Source of the DNA: CAZCYE01 sp964502775
GTDB taxonomy: Bacteria; Actinomycetota; Acidimicrobiia; IMCC26256; PALSA-555
Assembly (NCBI GenBank): GCA_964502775.1
Contig: CAZCYE010000037.1
Span: forward strand, 1 to 15,526
Length of the DNA stretch: 15,526 bases
Reading direction: 5' to 3'
Shown: positions 8,780-15,454 of the stretch, in pieces
Layout: each line of letters begins with the position of its first letter
Numbering within the stretch: the first letter of the stretch is position 1
Made by a program: the position numbers and the translations under genes
Notes under the pieces: model-generated
The model's database searches: none
The model's input: the letters and a program-made list of their open reading frames with translations, nothing else
Told to the model about the DNA's origin: nothing

Positions 8780-9118
8780 TCAGTCGTCGCCGTGACTGCC
8801 CTCGTGGCCGTCCCGCTCCGACCCCACGACCTCGAACCTCTCGTTCAGCTGCACGTCGACCTGCCCACCGTCGTCGAGGGTGACCTCCACCTCGTAGTAG
8901 CTCTCCTCGTCGCCCACCTCGGTGCCGGTTACCGTGCCCTCACCAGTGTGGTCGAGCGCCGCGGCCCGGGCCTGGGCGAGCGCGCCACCGGTGATCGGTG
9001 CCTCCTGGTCATCACCGCCGCCGGCGACGGCGATGCCGGCGCCAACGGCCACGCTCGCCGCCGCGATCGCGGCGGCGGCAGTCCACTTGATCCTGCGAGC
9101 CTTGTTCCTGCGAGCCAT
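8780..9118 (-). CDS. Small exported PepSY-domain protein
   Basis: This 112-residue protein begins MARRNKARRIKW, a basic stretch followed by an alanine-rich hydrophobic helix at about 13-32, either a signal peptide or an anchor. Residues of about 43-99 match a PepSY domain: GGALAQARAAALDHTGEG, then VTGTEVGDEESYYEVEVTL and QVDVQLNERFEVVG. PepSY domains are extracytoplasmic and are often encoded beside two-component systems; roles in signal modulation or protease inhibition have been proposed. The ATG at 9118 has a strong ribosome binding site (GAGAGGAGA, 9133-9125) six bases upstream. The tail is rich in His, Asp and Gly. The gene is divergent from the secreted-protein/two-component operon and shares its intergenic region, which carries a matching inverted operator-like element. 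It converges with the 8220-8744 gene across 35 bases. Confidence 0.93.
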   Translation of the reverse strand: MARRNKARRIKWTAAAAIAAASVAVGAGIAVAGGGDDQEAPITGGALAQARAAALDHTGEGTVTGTEVGDEESYYEVEVTLDDGGQVDVQLNERFEVVGSERDGHEGSHGDD

Positions 9119-9137
9119 GTCGGGTCTCCTCTCGGGG

Positions 9138-9154
9138 GGATGCTCGATGCATCC
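9138..9154 (-). repeat. Short hairpin in the leader of the PepSY gene
   Basis: GGATGC, the five-base loop TCGAT, then GCATCC form a perfect 6-bp stem. It lies just upstream of the ribosome binding site at 9125-9133, so in the PepSY transcript it would sit in the 5' leader. A translational effect is conceivable, but the stem is short and could be chance. Confidence 0.4.
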
Positions 9155-9166
9155 TGCACGAGAGCA

Positions 9167-9185
9167 CCTGACCCTTCCCTGAACC
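9167..9185 (-). promoter_or_regulatory. Operator-like element, copy facing the PepSY gene
   Basis: Read on the minus strand this is GGTTCAGGGAAGGGTCAGG. It matches the copy at 9250-9268 on the plus strand at 17 of 19 positions. The half-sites TTCAG and GTCAG start 11 bases apart, one helical turn, as in OmpR-family direct-repeat sites. It ends 48 bases before the PepSY start codon. I infer binding by the response regulator encoded at 10682-11368. Confidence 0.65.
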
Positions 9186-9229
9186 GGCAGCCCTGAGTGT
9201 GGAGGGAGCGTGGAGCAGCCCGAGCCGGA

Positions 9230-9238
9230 TTCAGCGAA
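9230..9238 (+). promoter_or_regulatory. Additional operator half-site
   Basis: TTCAGCGAA here is identical to the first nine bases of the core of the plus-strand operator at 9252. The two start points are 22 bases apart, two helical turns. No clear partner lies 11 bases downstream. It may be an auxiliary site for the same regulator. Confidence 0.45.
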
Positions 9239-9249
9239 ACGCGCGGGTT

Positions 9250-9268
9250 GGTTCAGCGAAGAGTCAGG
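9250..9268 (+). promoter_or_regulatory. Operator-like element, copy facing the secreted-protein/two-component operon
   Basis: The sequence is GGTTCAGCGAAGAGTCAGG, with TTCAG at 9252 and GTCAG at 9263, 11 bases apart. It ends 53 bases before the ATG at 9322, almost the mirror of the minus-strand copy. This position fits an activator site overlapping or just upstream of a -35 region. No clear -10 element was identified. Confidence 0.65.
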
Positions 9269-9321
9269 CCCGGCTCCGTACGGTCCACGACGCAACGTTC
9301 CCCAGGTGGAGGAGCCATCCC

Positions 9322-10659
9322 ATGACGCGTCGTGAGCACCGAAGGAGCCCCTGGCGCAGCACGGCCGTCGCGGCGTTCGCGCTGGTACTGACCACCGTGG
9401 TGGGCGTGGCGGCCCACGGCACCGACGTGGGGATGGGAGAATCGGCTCGAACTGGTCAGCGCGTCGACACCGCGCGCCCGGAGTTCTCCGATCCCACGGC
9501 GATCACGAACCCGTACTTCCCGATCGGCCTCGTGACCCAGGTCGTGCAGCTCGGGACCGAAGGTGGCGCACCCCTGCGGGCCGAGGTCACCTTGCTGTCC
9601 GACGTCCGCACCATCACCTGGGACGGCCGGAGCGTCGACGCGCTCGTCTCCCAGTACATCGCGTACGGCGGGGGTCGCATCCTCGAGGTTGCCTACGACT
9701 ACTTCGCCCAAGCCGACGACGGCTCGGTCTGGTACCTGGGTGAGGACGTCGACAACTTCCGGCGCGGCCGGATCTCGGACCACGAGGGCACGTGGCTCGC
9801 CGGGCGCCACGGCCCGGCCGGGATGATCATGCCGGCGAACCCCGCCGAGGGCGACACGTACCGTCCCGAGAACATCCCCGGTCTCGTCTTCGAGGAGGTC
9901 ACTGTCCGCTCCACGAGCGCGCCCGCGGAAGGGCCCACGGGGCCCATCGCCGATGCGCTGAGCGTGCGGGAGCACCCCATGGACGGTACGGTCGAGGACA
10001 AGCTGTTCGCGCGTGGCTACGGCGAGTTCCGGGCCCAGGCGCCCGACGAGCTGTTGACGGTTGCCGTGGCGATCCCGACCGACGCGTTGCCCGGTGAGCC
10101 CCCGCCCGAGCTGGTCGCGATCGGGGCGACGGCCGCGACCGTGTTCGAGGCGCTCTCCGACGGCCAGTGGGGCGAAGCGAATCGTCAGGTGTCGGAGCTG
10201 CGGGACGCATGGGCGGGGTACCAGCGGGGGACGCAGGTGCCCCCGCTCCTCGCCGACGAGATGGAGACGGCGCTCGACGCCCTCGCCGCGTCCGTGGCCG
10301 AGCACGCGGCCGCGCCGGCACGACAGGCCGCGGTCGGCGTCATTGGCGCGACGCTCGACGTGAGGAGCCGCTACGAGCAGGCGCCGCCGGCCGACCTCGG
10401 GCGCCTCGGCCAGTGGGCCCGTCAGACGATCCTCGACGCCGCGGCCGGACGAGCTGCCGACCTGCGCGGGGATGCCGCGGTCCTCGACGCGGTCTGGGGT
10501 CGCCTCCCGGTGACGGCCATCGACCCGGCGACGGCCCGGGAGCTGCAGGGGAGCCTCGACCAGCTGCGGGTGGCGGCTGCCGGTGGCCGCCGCGCTGCGG
10601 TCGCCACGGCGGCCAAGAATGTGCTGACGCTCGCCGAGGCCCTGGAGGGTGCTTCGTAG
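9322..10659 (+). CDS. Secreted protein: actinobacterial NPYFP-type domain plus helical C-terminal domain
   Basis: This 445-residue protein has an N-terminal export signal: a basic MTRREHRRSPWR, then a hydrophobic segment at about 14-31. The start is fixed by a good ribosome binding site (GGAGGAG) seven bases before the ATG. Residues of about 55-255 carry blocks I associate with uncharacterised actinobacterial exported proteins: ITNPYFPIG (near N63), VAYDYFAQADDGSVWYLGED, GTWLAGRHGPAGMIMPANP (M168 onward), and a late EDKLFARGYGEFRA. Residues of about 275-445 are alanine-rich and look all-helical, with no recognised motif and no cysteines. The two halves may be a fusion. It is the first gene before the response regulator and kinase, with 22 bases to the regulator, so it may be a signal-sensing partner or a target of that system. 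Its biochemical function is unknown. Confidence 0.88.
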   Translation: MTRREHRRSPWRSTAVAAFALVLTTVVGVAAHGTDVGMGESARTGQRVDTARPEFSDPTAITNPYFPIGLVTQVVQLGTEGGAPLRAEVTLLSDVRTITWDGRSVDALVSQYIAYGGGRILEVAYDYFAQADDGSVWYLGEDVDNFRRGRISDHEGTWLAGRHGPAGMIMPANPAEGDTYRPENIPGLVFEEVTVRSTSAPAEGPTGPIADALSVREHPMDGTVEDKLFARGYGEFRAQAPDELLTVAVAIPTDALPGEPPPELVAIGATAATVFEALSDGQWGEANRQVSELRDAWAGYQRGTQVPPLLADEMETALDALAASVAEHAAAPARQAAVGVIGATLDVRSRYEQAPPADLGRLGQWARQTILDAAAGRAADLRGDAAVLDAVWGRLPVTAIDPATARELQGSLDQLRVAAAGGRRAAVATAAKNVLTLAEALEGAS

Positions 10660-10681
10660 CGAGCTGGTGGGGAGGCGGCAG

Positions 10682-11368
10682 GTGCGGGTGCTGGTGGTGG
10701 AGGACGAGAAGCGACTGGCCGCCGGGCTCAAGCGCGGTCTTGGCGCCGAGGGGTTCGCGGTCGACGTGGCGCTCGACGGGACCGATGGGCTCTGGATGGC
10801 GCGCGAGAACCCCTATGACGTGATCGTGCTCGACATCATGCTGCCGGGCGTGAACGGCTACCGCATCTGCTCCACGCTGCGCGAGGAGGGCAACTGGACC
10901 CCGATCCTGATGCTCACCGCCAAGGACGGGGAGTTCGACGAGGCCGAAGCCCTCGATTCCGGTGCCGACGACTACCTGGGCAAGCCCTTCTCGTACGTCG
11001 TGCTGCTGGCGCGCCTGCGGGCGCTGCTGCGGCGCGGGGCGCGGGAGCGACCGGCGGTGCTCGAGGCCGGCGATCTACGGATGGACCCCGCTCAACGGCG
11101 CGCCTGGCGGGGCGACGAGCTGCTCCCGCTGACCGCGCGCGAGCTCTCGCTGCTCGAGTTCCTCCTTCGCCACGTCGGCGAGGTCGTGTCCAAGCGCGAG
11201 ATCATCGAGCACGTGTGGGACTACGACTTCGAGGGCGATCCCAACATCGTGGAGGTCTACATCCGCCGATTGCGGAACAAGCTCGATCGCCCATTTGGGC
11301 GCGCGTCGATCGAGACCGTACGAGGTGCCGGCTATCGGCTCGCCGCCGCGGCAACCGACGGCAGGTGA
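10682..11368 (+). CDS. OmpR-family response regulator
   Basis: This is a two-component response regulator of about 228 residues, the usual length for the OmpR/PhoB class. The receiver domain (1-115) has acidic E7-D8-E9, phosphoacceptor D51 (VLDIMLPG), T79 (MLTAKD) and K101 (GKPF). The winged-helix DNA-binding domain (about 130-225) has LTARELSLLEFLLRHVGEVVS, then VEVYIRRLRNKL and the terminal ETVRGAGYRL. I chose GTG at 10682 because GGGGAGG (10669-10675) lies six bases upstream and the protein then starts MRVLVVEDE, as family members do. An upstream GTG at 10649 overlaps the previous gene and would add 11 atypical residues. All phosphorylation residues are present. It is likely to bind the inverted operator pair upstream of this operon. 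Confidence 0.96.
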   Translation: MRVLVVEDEKRLAAGLKRGLGAEGFAVDVALDGTDGLWMARENPYDVIVLDIMLPGVNGYRICSTLREEGNWTPILMLTAKDGEFDEAEALDSGADDYLGKPFSYVVLLARLRALLRRGARERPAVLEAGDLRMDPAQRRAWRGDELLPLTARELSLLEFLLRHVGEVVSKREIIEHVWDYDFEGDPNIVEVYIRRLRNKLDRPFGRASIETVRGAGYRLAAAATDGR

Positions 11369-11372
11369 CGCC

Positions 11373-12773
11373 GTGACGGCGAGCGAGCCGCGGCGGCGCC
11401 GTCTGGCCACGGTGCGGACCCGCACGACTGCGGCCGCCGTGGTGGTGGTGGGCGTCGCGCTCGCGGTGGCGGGGATCGTGTTGCTCGTGGTACTCCGGGG
11501 CTCGCTCGACGACAGCGTGCGCACCGCGGCGCGCTTGCGCGCCGAGGACCTGGCCGAGGAGATCGAACGCGGTGTGCGCCCCGGTGATCTCACGCTCGAA
11601 GCCGAGGACGACATCGTGGTGCAGGTGCTCGACGACCGCGGTCGGGTGACGGCGGCGAGTCCGAACGTCGAGGCGGCCCCACTCGTTGCCCGTCCGCAAC
11701 CGGGGCGGGCGGTGACCCGGCACGACCTGCGGGTGGGCGGGCACGGACCGGAGGATTTCCTGGTGTTCGCCGAGAGAGCCGACCTGGGCGGGGGAGCCAT
11801 GACGGTGCTCGTCGGGCGCAGCCTCGCGGTGGTGGGGGAATCGACCGGCGTGGTCACCCAGGGCCTCCTGATCGGTGTGCCGCTCCTGCTCATGATCGTG
11901 GGGCTGACCGCGTGGCGCCTCGCGGGGCGCGCGCTGGCGCCGGTCGAGGCGATCCGCTCCGAGGTGGAGGCGATCTCGGCGTCGGAGCTGCATCGGCGGG
12001 TACCCGACCCTCCCGGCGACGACGAGGTCGCGCGCCTGGCGCGAACGATGAACGACATGCTTGTACGCCTCGACCACGCGCAAGCGCGCCAGCGGCGTCT
12101 CGTGTCCGACGCCTCGCACGAGCTGAGGAGTCCTGTGGCGACCGTCCGCCACCATGCCGAGGTCGCGCGCGCCCATCCGGACACCACCACCGTGGGCGAT
12201 CTCGCCGACACCGTCCTGGCCGAGAGCCTCAGGCTCGAGCATCTCGTCGACGACCTCCTGTGGCTGGCCCGCGCCGACGAGCACACCGCCGCTCCCGCGC
12301 GCACGCCGGTGGATCTCGACGACCTCGTATCGGAGGAGGCTGCCCGCCTCCGGTCTGCGAGCCGGCTGCACATCGACACGGGGGGCGTCTCGGGGGGCCA
12401 GGTCCTCGGCGATGCGGACCAGCTCCGCCACCTCCTGCGCAACCTCGGCGACAACGCCGCCCGCCATGCCACGACGACAGTGGCGTTCGCGGTCCGCGAG
12501 CGCGCCGTCGACGTAGTGCTCACCGTCGACGACGACGGCGCGGGGATCCCGCCCGAGCACCGCGAGCGGGTCTTCGAGCGCTTCACCCGCCTCGACGACG
12601 CCCGGAGTCGCGACCGCGGCGGGAGCGGGCTCGGCCTGGCCATCGTCGCCGCGATCGTCGAGCGCCACGGGGGGGAAGTGCGAGCGATCAGCACACCGCT
12701 CGGTGGGGCCCGCATCGAGGTGCACCTCCCGAGTGGGCCGGTCCGGGTGGGCCGTGGCGTCGGTGCGCGGTGA
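11373..12773 (+). CDS. Sensor histidine kinase
   Basis: This membrane-bound sensor kinase of about 466 residues is the presumed partner of the adjacent response regulator. Helix 1 is at about 20-41 and helix 2 at about 164-184. The outer loop of about 120 residues between them has no recognised sensor domain. A HAMP linker follows (about 185-237, with RALAPVEAI). The dimerisation domain carries H249 in SDASHELRSPVATVRHH. The ATPase domain has the N box (LRNLGDNAARHA, N357 and N361), the G1 box DDDGAGIPPEHRERVFERF and the G2 box GGSGLGLAIV. No essential residue is missing. The start is a GTG four bases after the regulator stop, with AGGTGA as ribosome binding site, so the two genes are surely co-transcribed. 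The signal is unknown; the exported proteins beside it are candidates. Confidence 0.96.
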   Translation: MTASEPRRRRLATVRTRTTAAAVVVVGVALAVAGIVLLVVLRGSLDDSVRTAARLRAEDLAEEIERGVRPGDLTLEAEDDIVVQVLDDRGRVTAASPNVEAAPLVARPQPGRAVTRHDLRVGGHGPEDFLVFAERADLGGGAMTVLVGRSLAVVGESTGVVTQGLLIGVPLLLMIVGLTAWRLAGRALAPVEAIRSEVEAISASELHRRVPDPPGDDEVARLARTMNDMLVRLDHAQARQRRLVSDASHELRSPVATVRHHAEVARAHPDTTTVGDLADTVLAESLRLEHLVDDLLWLARADEHTAAPARTPVDLDDLVSEEAARLRSASRLHIDTGGVSGGQVLGDADQLRHLLRNLGDNAARHATTTVAFAVRERAVDVVLTVDDDGAGIPPEHRERVFERFTRLDDARSRDRGGSGLGLAIVAAIVERHGGEVRAISTPLGGARIEVHLPSGPVRVGRGVGAR

Positions 12774-12797
12774 GGCTCCGCCGAGCTCGGGTGCCAG

Positions 12798-13403
12798 TCA
12801 GCGTGGCGGCAGCGGACCCGTCATCGGGCGGGAATGCGCCGAGACGGCGTAGTCCGAACCCGGCGCGTACGGCGCCCGCGCCCAGGTGGCCCAGCGCCCG
12901 GTGGGCTCGAGGCCGGCCGCGGCGCAGTGGTCGTCGTACGTGGCCAGGTCGTAGCCGCGGTCGAGCTGCATGCCGCACACCAGCACGCCTCCCGGGTGCA
13001 CGTGGCGCGCGCAGCCGGCGACCACGCGGCCCTGAGTCCCGGGCGGGGTGAACAGCAGGACGTTGCCGGCCATCACGACCACGTCGAACACCCGTCCGAG
13101 GTCGAGCGCGGCGAGATCGGCGACGAGCCAGTCGAGGTCCGGGGCGCGCGCTCTTGCGGCCGCGATCATCGACGGCTCGACATCCACTCCCACGACGTCG
13201 ACGCCGCGACGGGCGAGCTCGATCGCCACCCGGCCCGTGCCGCACCCGGCGTCGAGCACCGACTCGGGCCCGAGCGCCGCCACGAAGTCGGCCTCACCGT
13301 GCACGGCGGCACCCGCCTCGGCGAGCGCGTCGAAGCGCGCCTGATAGTCCTTGCCGTCCCAGACCCGGGCCTGGGGGAGCGACCGCCGACGCTGCTCGGG
13401 CAT
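12798..13403 (-). CDS. SAM-dependent class I methyltransferase
   Basis: The protein has about 201 residues with a single methyltransferase domain. SAM-binding motif I is VLDAGCGTGRVA (about 49-60), and the acidic residue ending strand 2 is D74 in VVGVDVEPSM. A VADLAALDLG segment and the FDVVVMAGNVLLF strand follow. The C-terminal strands (GGVLVCGMQLDRGYDL) are shortened and lack a substrate-identifying domain, so the target cannot be named. It resembles the generic Methyltransf_11/25-type small-molecule enzymes. The ATG at 13403 is preceded by AAAGGA at useful spacing. An upstream in-frame ATG would add 12 residues (MPSRDCAERNR...) and is less likely. It converges on the histidine kinase gene with a 24-base gap, so it is probably a separate unit. 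Confidence 0.92.
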   Translation of the reverse strand: MPEQRRRSLPQARVWDGKDYQARFDALAEAGAAVHGEADFVAALGPESVLDAGCGTGRVAIELARRGVDVVGVDVEPSMIAAARARAPDLDWLVADLAALDLGRVFDVVVMAGNVLLFTPPGTQGRVVAGCARHVHPGGVLVCGMQLDRGYDLATYDDHCAAAGLEPTGRWATWARAPYAPGSDYAVSAHSRPMTGPLPPR

Positions 13404-13599
13404 CCGGTTCCTTTCCGCACAGTCCCGCGAGGGCATCGCAGTCTCGCGCTGCTGCGGCGCTGACCCGGAGAGCGTGCGAGTGCCACCTCCGCAAGGGTGC
13501 GCACGGGCACGCCTGCACTGCCTCGAGCACACGGCGCAGATTCGTGTCACCATCGAGCGGTTGGGCCGTTGTACGGGCCGTCAGGAAGGAGCAGCGCCG

Positions 13600-14202
13600 A
13601 TGTTCATCCAGGTCATCACGGGCAAGGTGAAGGATCGCGAGGGACTGCGCCGGCAGGTGGATCGTTGGGAATCGGAGGTGCGGCCCGGAGCCACGGGCTT
13701 CCTCGGCGGCACCTCTGGCATCACCGAGGACGGGCGTCTCGTGGTGCTCGCCCGCTTCGAGTCGGCCGAGGCCGCGCAGCGCAACAGCGAGCGCCCCGAG
13801 CAGAGTGCATGGTGGGCCGAGACCGAGAAGGTCATCGAGGCCCCCGAGTTCCGTGACAGCGTCGACATCATCACCACGCTGGGTGGCGGCTCCGACGAGG
13901 CCGGGTTCGTGCAGGTCATGCGCGGCCGGGTCGTCGATGCCGACAAGGCGCGACAGCTCCGCGAGCGTCACACCGAGGTCGAGGCGTTCATGCGCAAGCA
14001 TCGCCCTGACGTGCTCGGCGACGTGGTCGTGGTGCACGCCGATGGGACCTATACCGACGCCGTGTACTTCACGTCGAAGGCCGATGCCCGGGCCGGTGAG
14101 GCCAAGGACATGCCCCCGGAGGCGATGGGCGATCTCGGCGAGCTCATGGCGGCGATCGAGGTGGACGAGTACCTCGACCTGGAGGAGCCCTGGCTCCGGT
14201 AG
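13600..14202 (+). CDS. Protein with two ABM-like (dimeric alpha/beta-barrel) domains
   Basis: This cytosolic protein has 200 residues and no signal peptide. It contains two related halves. The first starts FIQVITGKVKDREGLRRQ at residue 2 and the second FVQVMRGRVVDADKARQL at F103. Each runs strand, long helix, then strands, the ferredoxin-like fold of antibiotic-biosynthesis-monooxygenase-like (ABM) proteins, which normally work as dimers of one domain each. The fused pair would make a pseudodimer within one chain. Only the first half has the RLVVLARFES and AWWAETEKVIE segments that resemble the usual ABM consensus closely; the second half is diverged. The ribosome binding site GGAAGGAG sits nine bases before the ATG. 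Most such proteins have no known activity, and no substrate can be assigned. It is divergent from the methyltransferase across 196 bases. Confidence 0.88.
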   Translation: MFIQVITGKVKDREGLRRQVDRWESEVRPGATGFLGGTSGITEDGRLVVLARFESAEAAQRNSERPEQSAWWAETEKVIEAPEFRDSVDIITTLGGGSDEAGFVQVMRGRVVDADKARQLRERHTEVEAFMRKHRPDVLGDVVVVHADGTYTDAVYFTSKADARAGEAKDMPPEAMGDLGELMAAIEVDEYLDLEEPWLR

Positions 14203-14214
14203 CGGGGTCCCAGC

Positions 14215-14235
14215 CGGTGCCCTCGGGTGGCACCG
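14215..14235 (+). terminator. GC-rich hairpin after the ABM-like gene
   Basis: CGGTGCC, loop CTCGGGT, then GGCACCG form a perfect 7-bp stem 12 bases after the stop at 14202. No run of T follows, so it is not a classical intrinsic terminator, though T-less hairpins are frequently found after actinobacterial genes. Confidence 0.4.
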
Positions 14236-14239
14236 TGGG

Positions 14240-14245
14240 TAGGCT
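14240..14245 (+). promoter_or_regulatory. Candidate -10 hexamer for the oxidoreductase pair
   Basis: TAGGCT fits the actinobacterial TAGNNT pattern and lies 48 bases before the ATG at 14294, just after the hairpin. No good -35 element is visible. Confidence 0.3.
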
Positions 14246-14293
14246 CGACCCGGTGGGGACCGTAGCGCTCGCCGCCAGCACGTAACGAGTCCT

Positions 14294-14695
14294 ATGGCCT
14301 ACCTGCGCCCCGCCTGGTTCACCCGCAGGGTGTTCAACCCACTGGCGATCCGCTTCGGGATCGGCGACACGACCGGGCTCTCGGTGCCCGGGCGTCGGAC
14401 CGGCCGTGTGCACACCGTGCCGGTAGTGCTGGTCGAGCACGATGGCGCCCGCTATCTGGTATCATCCCGTGGCGAGACCGAATGGGTGCGCAACCTGCGG
14501 GCCGCCGACGGCCAGGCCGAGATTCGTCGGCGACGCGAGGCCGAGCGCGTGCACGCGGCCGAGGTGCCAGTCGGTGCGCGAGCTCCGTTGCTCGATGCCT
14601 ACCGGCGCAAGAACGGACGGGTAGTGGAGCCGTACTTCGCGAAGCTTCCCGACCCCGCGGACCACCCGGTGTTCCGGATCGAGACGGTCCCGTAG
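14294..14695 (+). CDS. Deazaflavin (F420)-dependent nitroreductase-family oxidoreductase
   Basis: This 133-residue protein belongs to the Ddn-like split beta-barrel family, whose members transfer hydride from reduced coenzyme F420 to quinones, nitro compounds or other acceptors. Diagnostic blocks are LSVPGRRTGRVHTVPVVLVE, then GARYLVSSRGETEWVRNLRAA, where the family commonly has GRxSGxxRTVPL and a PxWxxNLxA region. It is near the normal family length and has no lipid-anchor or long N-terminal extension. There is no strong ribosome binding site before the ATG; MAYLRPAWFTRRVFNPLA looks like a typical family N-terminus. It is followed after 12 bases by a flavodoxin-fold gene, suggesting a two-gene redox operon. 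The true substrate is unknown, and family membership implies that the host makes F420. Confidence 0.93.
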   Translation: MAYLRPAWFTRRVFNPLAIRFGIGDTTGLSVPGRRTGRVHTVPVVLVEHDGARYLVSSRGETEWVRNLRAADGQAEIRRRREAERVHAAEVPVGARAPLLDAYRRKNGRVVEPYFAKLPDPADHPVFRIETVP

Positions 14696-14707
14696 GCACC
14701 TCGTGGC

Positions 14708-15454
14708 ATGACCCTGACGGAGCTCGAGCGGGCGTGGTGCGAGGACCATCCTTGGGACTTCTCGGACCTGAGCGCTCTCTACGTGAACTGCACCTTGAAG
14801 CCTTCCCCCGAGGTCTCGCACACTCAGGGTCTCATGGACCGTTCGATCGCAGTGCTGGAGGCGAACCGCGTGCGCGTGGAGCGGGTGCGAGCCGTCGACC
14901 TCCAGCTCGTGGCGGGGGTGGAACCCGACATGACGGAGCCGGGCGGTCCGGTCGACGACTGGCCCGCCCTGTTCGACAAGGTGAAGGCCGCCGACATCGT
15001 GGTGGTGGGCACGCCGATCTGGCTGGGGGAGAAGTCCTCGGTGTGCACGCGTCTCGTCGAGCGCCTCTACGGCAACTCGCACCTGCTCAACGAGCACGGC
15101 CAGTACGCCTACTACGGGCGCGTCGGCGGCTGCATCGTCACCGGCAACGAGGACGGCGTGAAGCACTGCGCGATGAGCGTGCTGTACTCCCTCCAGCACC
15201 TGGGCTTCACGATCCCGCCGCAGGCCGATGCCGGTTGGATCGGCGAGGCGGGCCCCGGACCGTCGTACCTCGACGCGGGCTCGGGTGGCCCCGACAACGA
15301 CTTCACCAACCGCAACACCACGTTCATGACCTGGAACCTGTTGCACATGGCCCGGATGCTCAAGGACGCCGGTGGCATCCCCGCGCACGGCAACCAGCGC
15401 CGGGCCTGGGACGCCGGCTGCCGGTCCGACTACCCGAACCCCGACTACCGCTGA
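14708..15454 (+). CDS. Flavodoxin-family (NADPH-dependent FMN reductase-like) protein
   Basis: This 248-residue protein has the flavodoxin-like fold used by FMN-dependent NAD(P)H reductases and WrbA-type quinone reductases. The first strand and phosphate-loop region is ALYVNCTLKPSPEVSHTQGLMD at about residues 23-44. The second flavin-contact region is IVVVGTPIWLGEKSSVCTRL (G101-T-P-I-W105), typical of the family. YYGRVGGCIVTGNEDGVKH then forms the third flavin-binding segment. The C-terminal 60 residues, with PGPSYLDAGSGGPDNDF and a MTWNLLHMARMLKDAGGIP helix, are longer than in minimal FMN reductases but are common in actinobacterial members. The start is ATG at 14708, 12 bases after the oxidoreductase stop, so the two are probably co-transcribed. 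No membrane segment is seen. The electron acceptor is unknown. Confidence 0.93.
   Translation: MTLTELERAWCEDHPWDFSDLSALYVNCTLKPSPEVSHTQGLMDRSIAVLEANRVRVERVRAVDLQLVAGVEPDMTEPGGPVDDWPALFDKVKAADIVVVGTPIWLGEKSSVCTRLVERLYGNSHLLNEHGQYAYYGRVGGCIVTGNEDGVKHCAMSVLYSLQHLGFTIPPQADAGWIGEAGPGPSYLDAGSGGPDNDFTNRNTTFMTWNLLHMARMLKDAGGIPAHGNQRRAWDAGCRSDYPNPDYR

Noticed and set aside
9167..9268. The inverted 19-base pair as a terminator, cruciform or mobile-element end
   Set aside because: The arms are 64 bases apart in a divergent promoter region with no transposase. Internal 11-base half-site spacing fits regulator binding better.
10649..10681. Upstream GTG start for the response regulator, overlapping the previous stop
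   Set aside because: The GTG at 10682 has a much better ribosome binding site and gives the standard MRVLVVEDE start. The upstream start remains possible but is less likely.
9253..10731. A 492-codon minus-strand frame opposite the secreted protein
   Set aside because: Antisense shadow: it reads across the intergenic operator region, has no recognisable motif, and the plus strand has a ribosome binding site, signal peptide and conserved blocks.
11075..12725. Two long minus-strand frames opposite the histidine kinase
   Set aside because: They overlap each other and a clear kinase with all its boxes; the translations are low-complexity Arg/Ser-rich or Arg/His-rich.
13404..13599. A promoter or operator between the methyltransferase and ABM-like genes
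   Set aside because: No pair of hexamers with proper spacing and no convincing repeat was found beyond the two ribosome binding sites.
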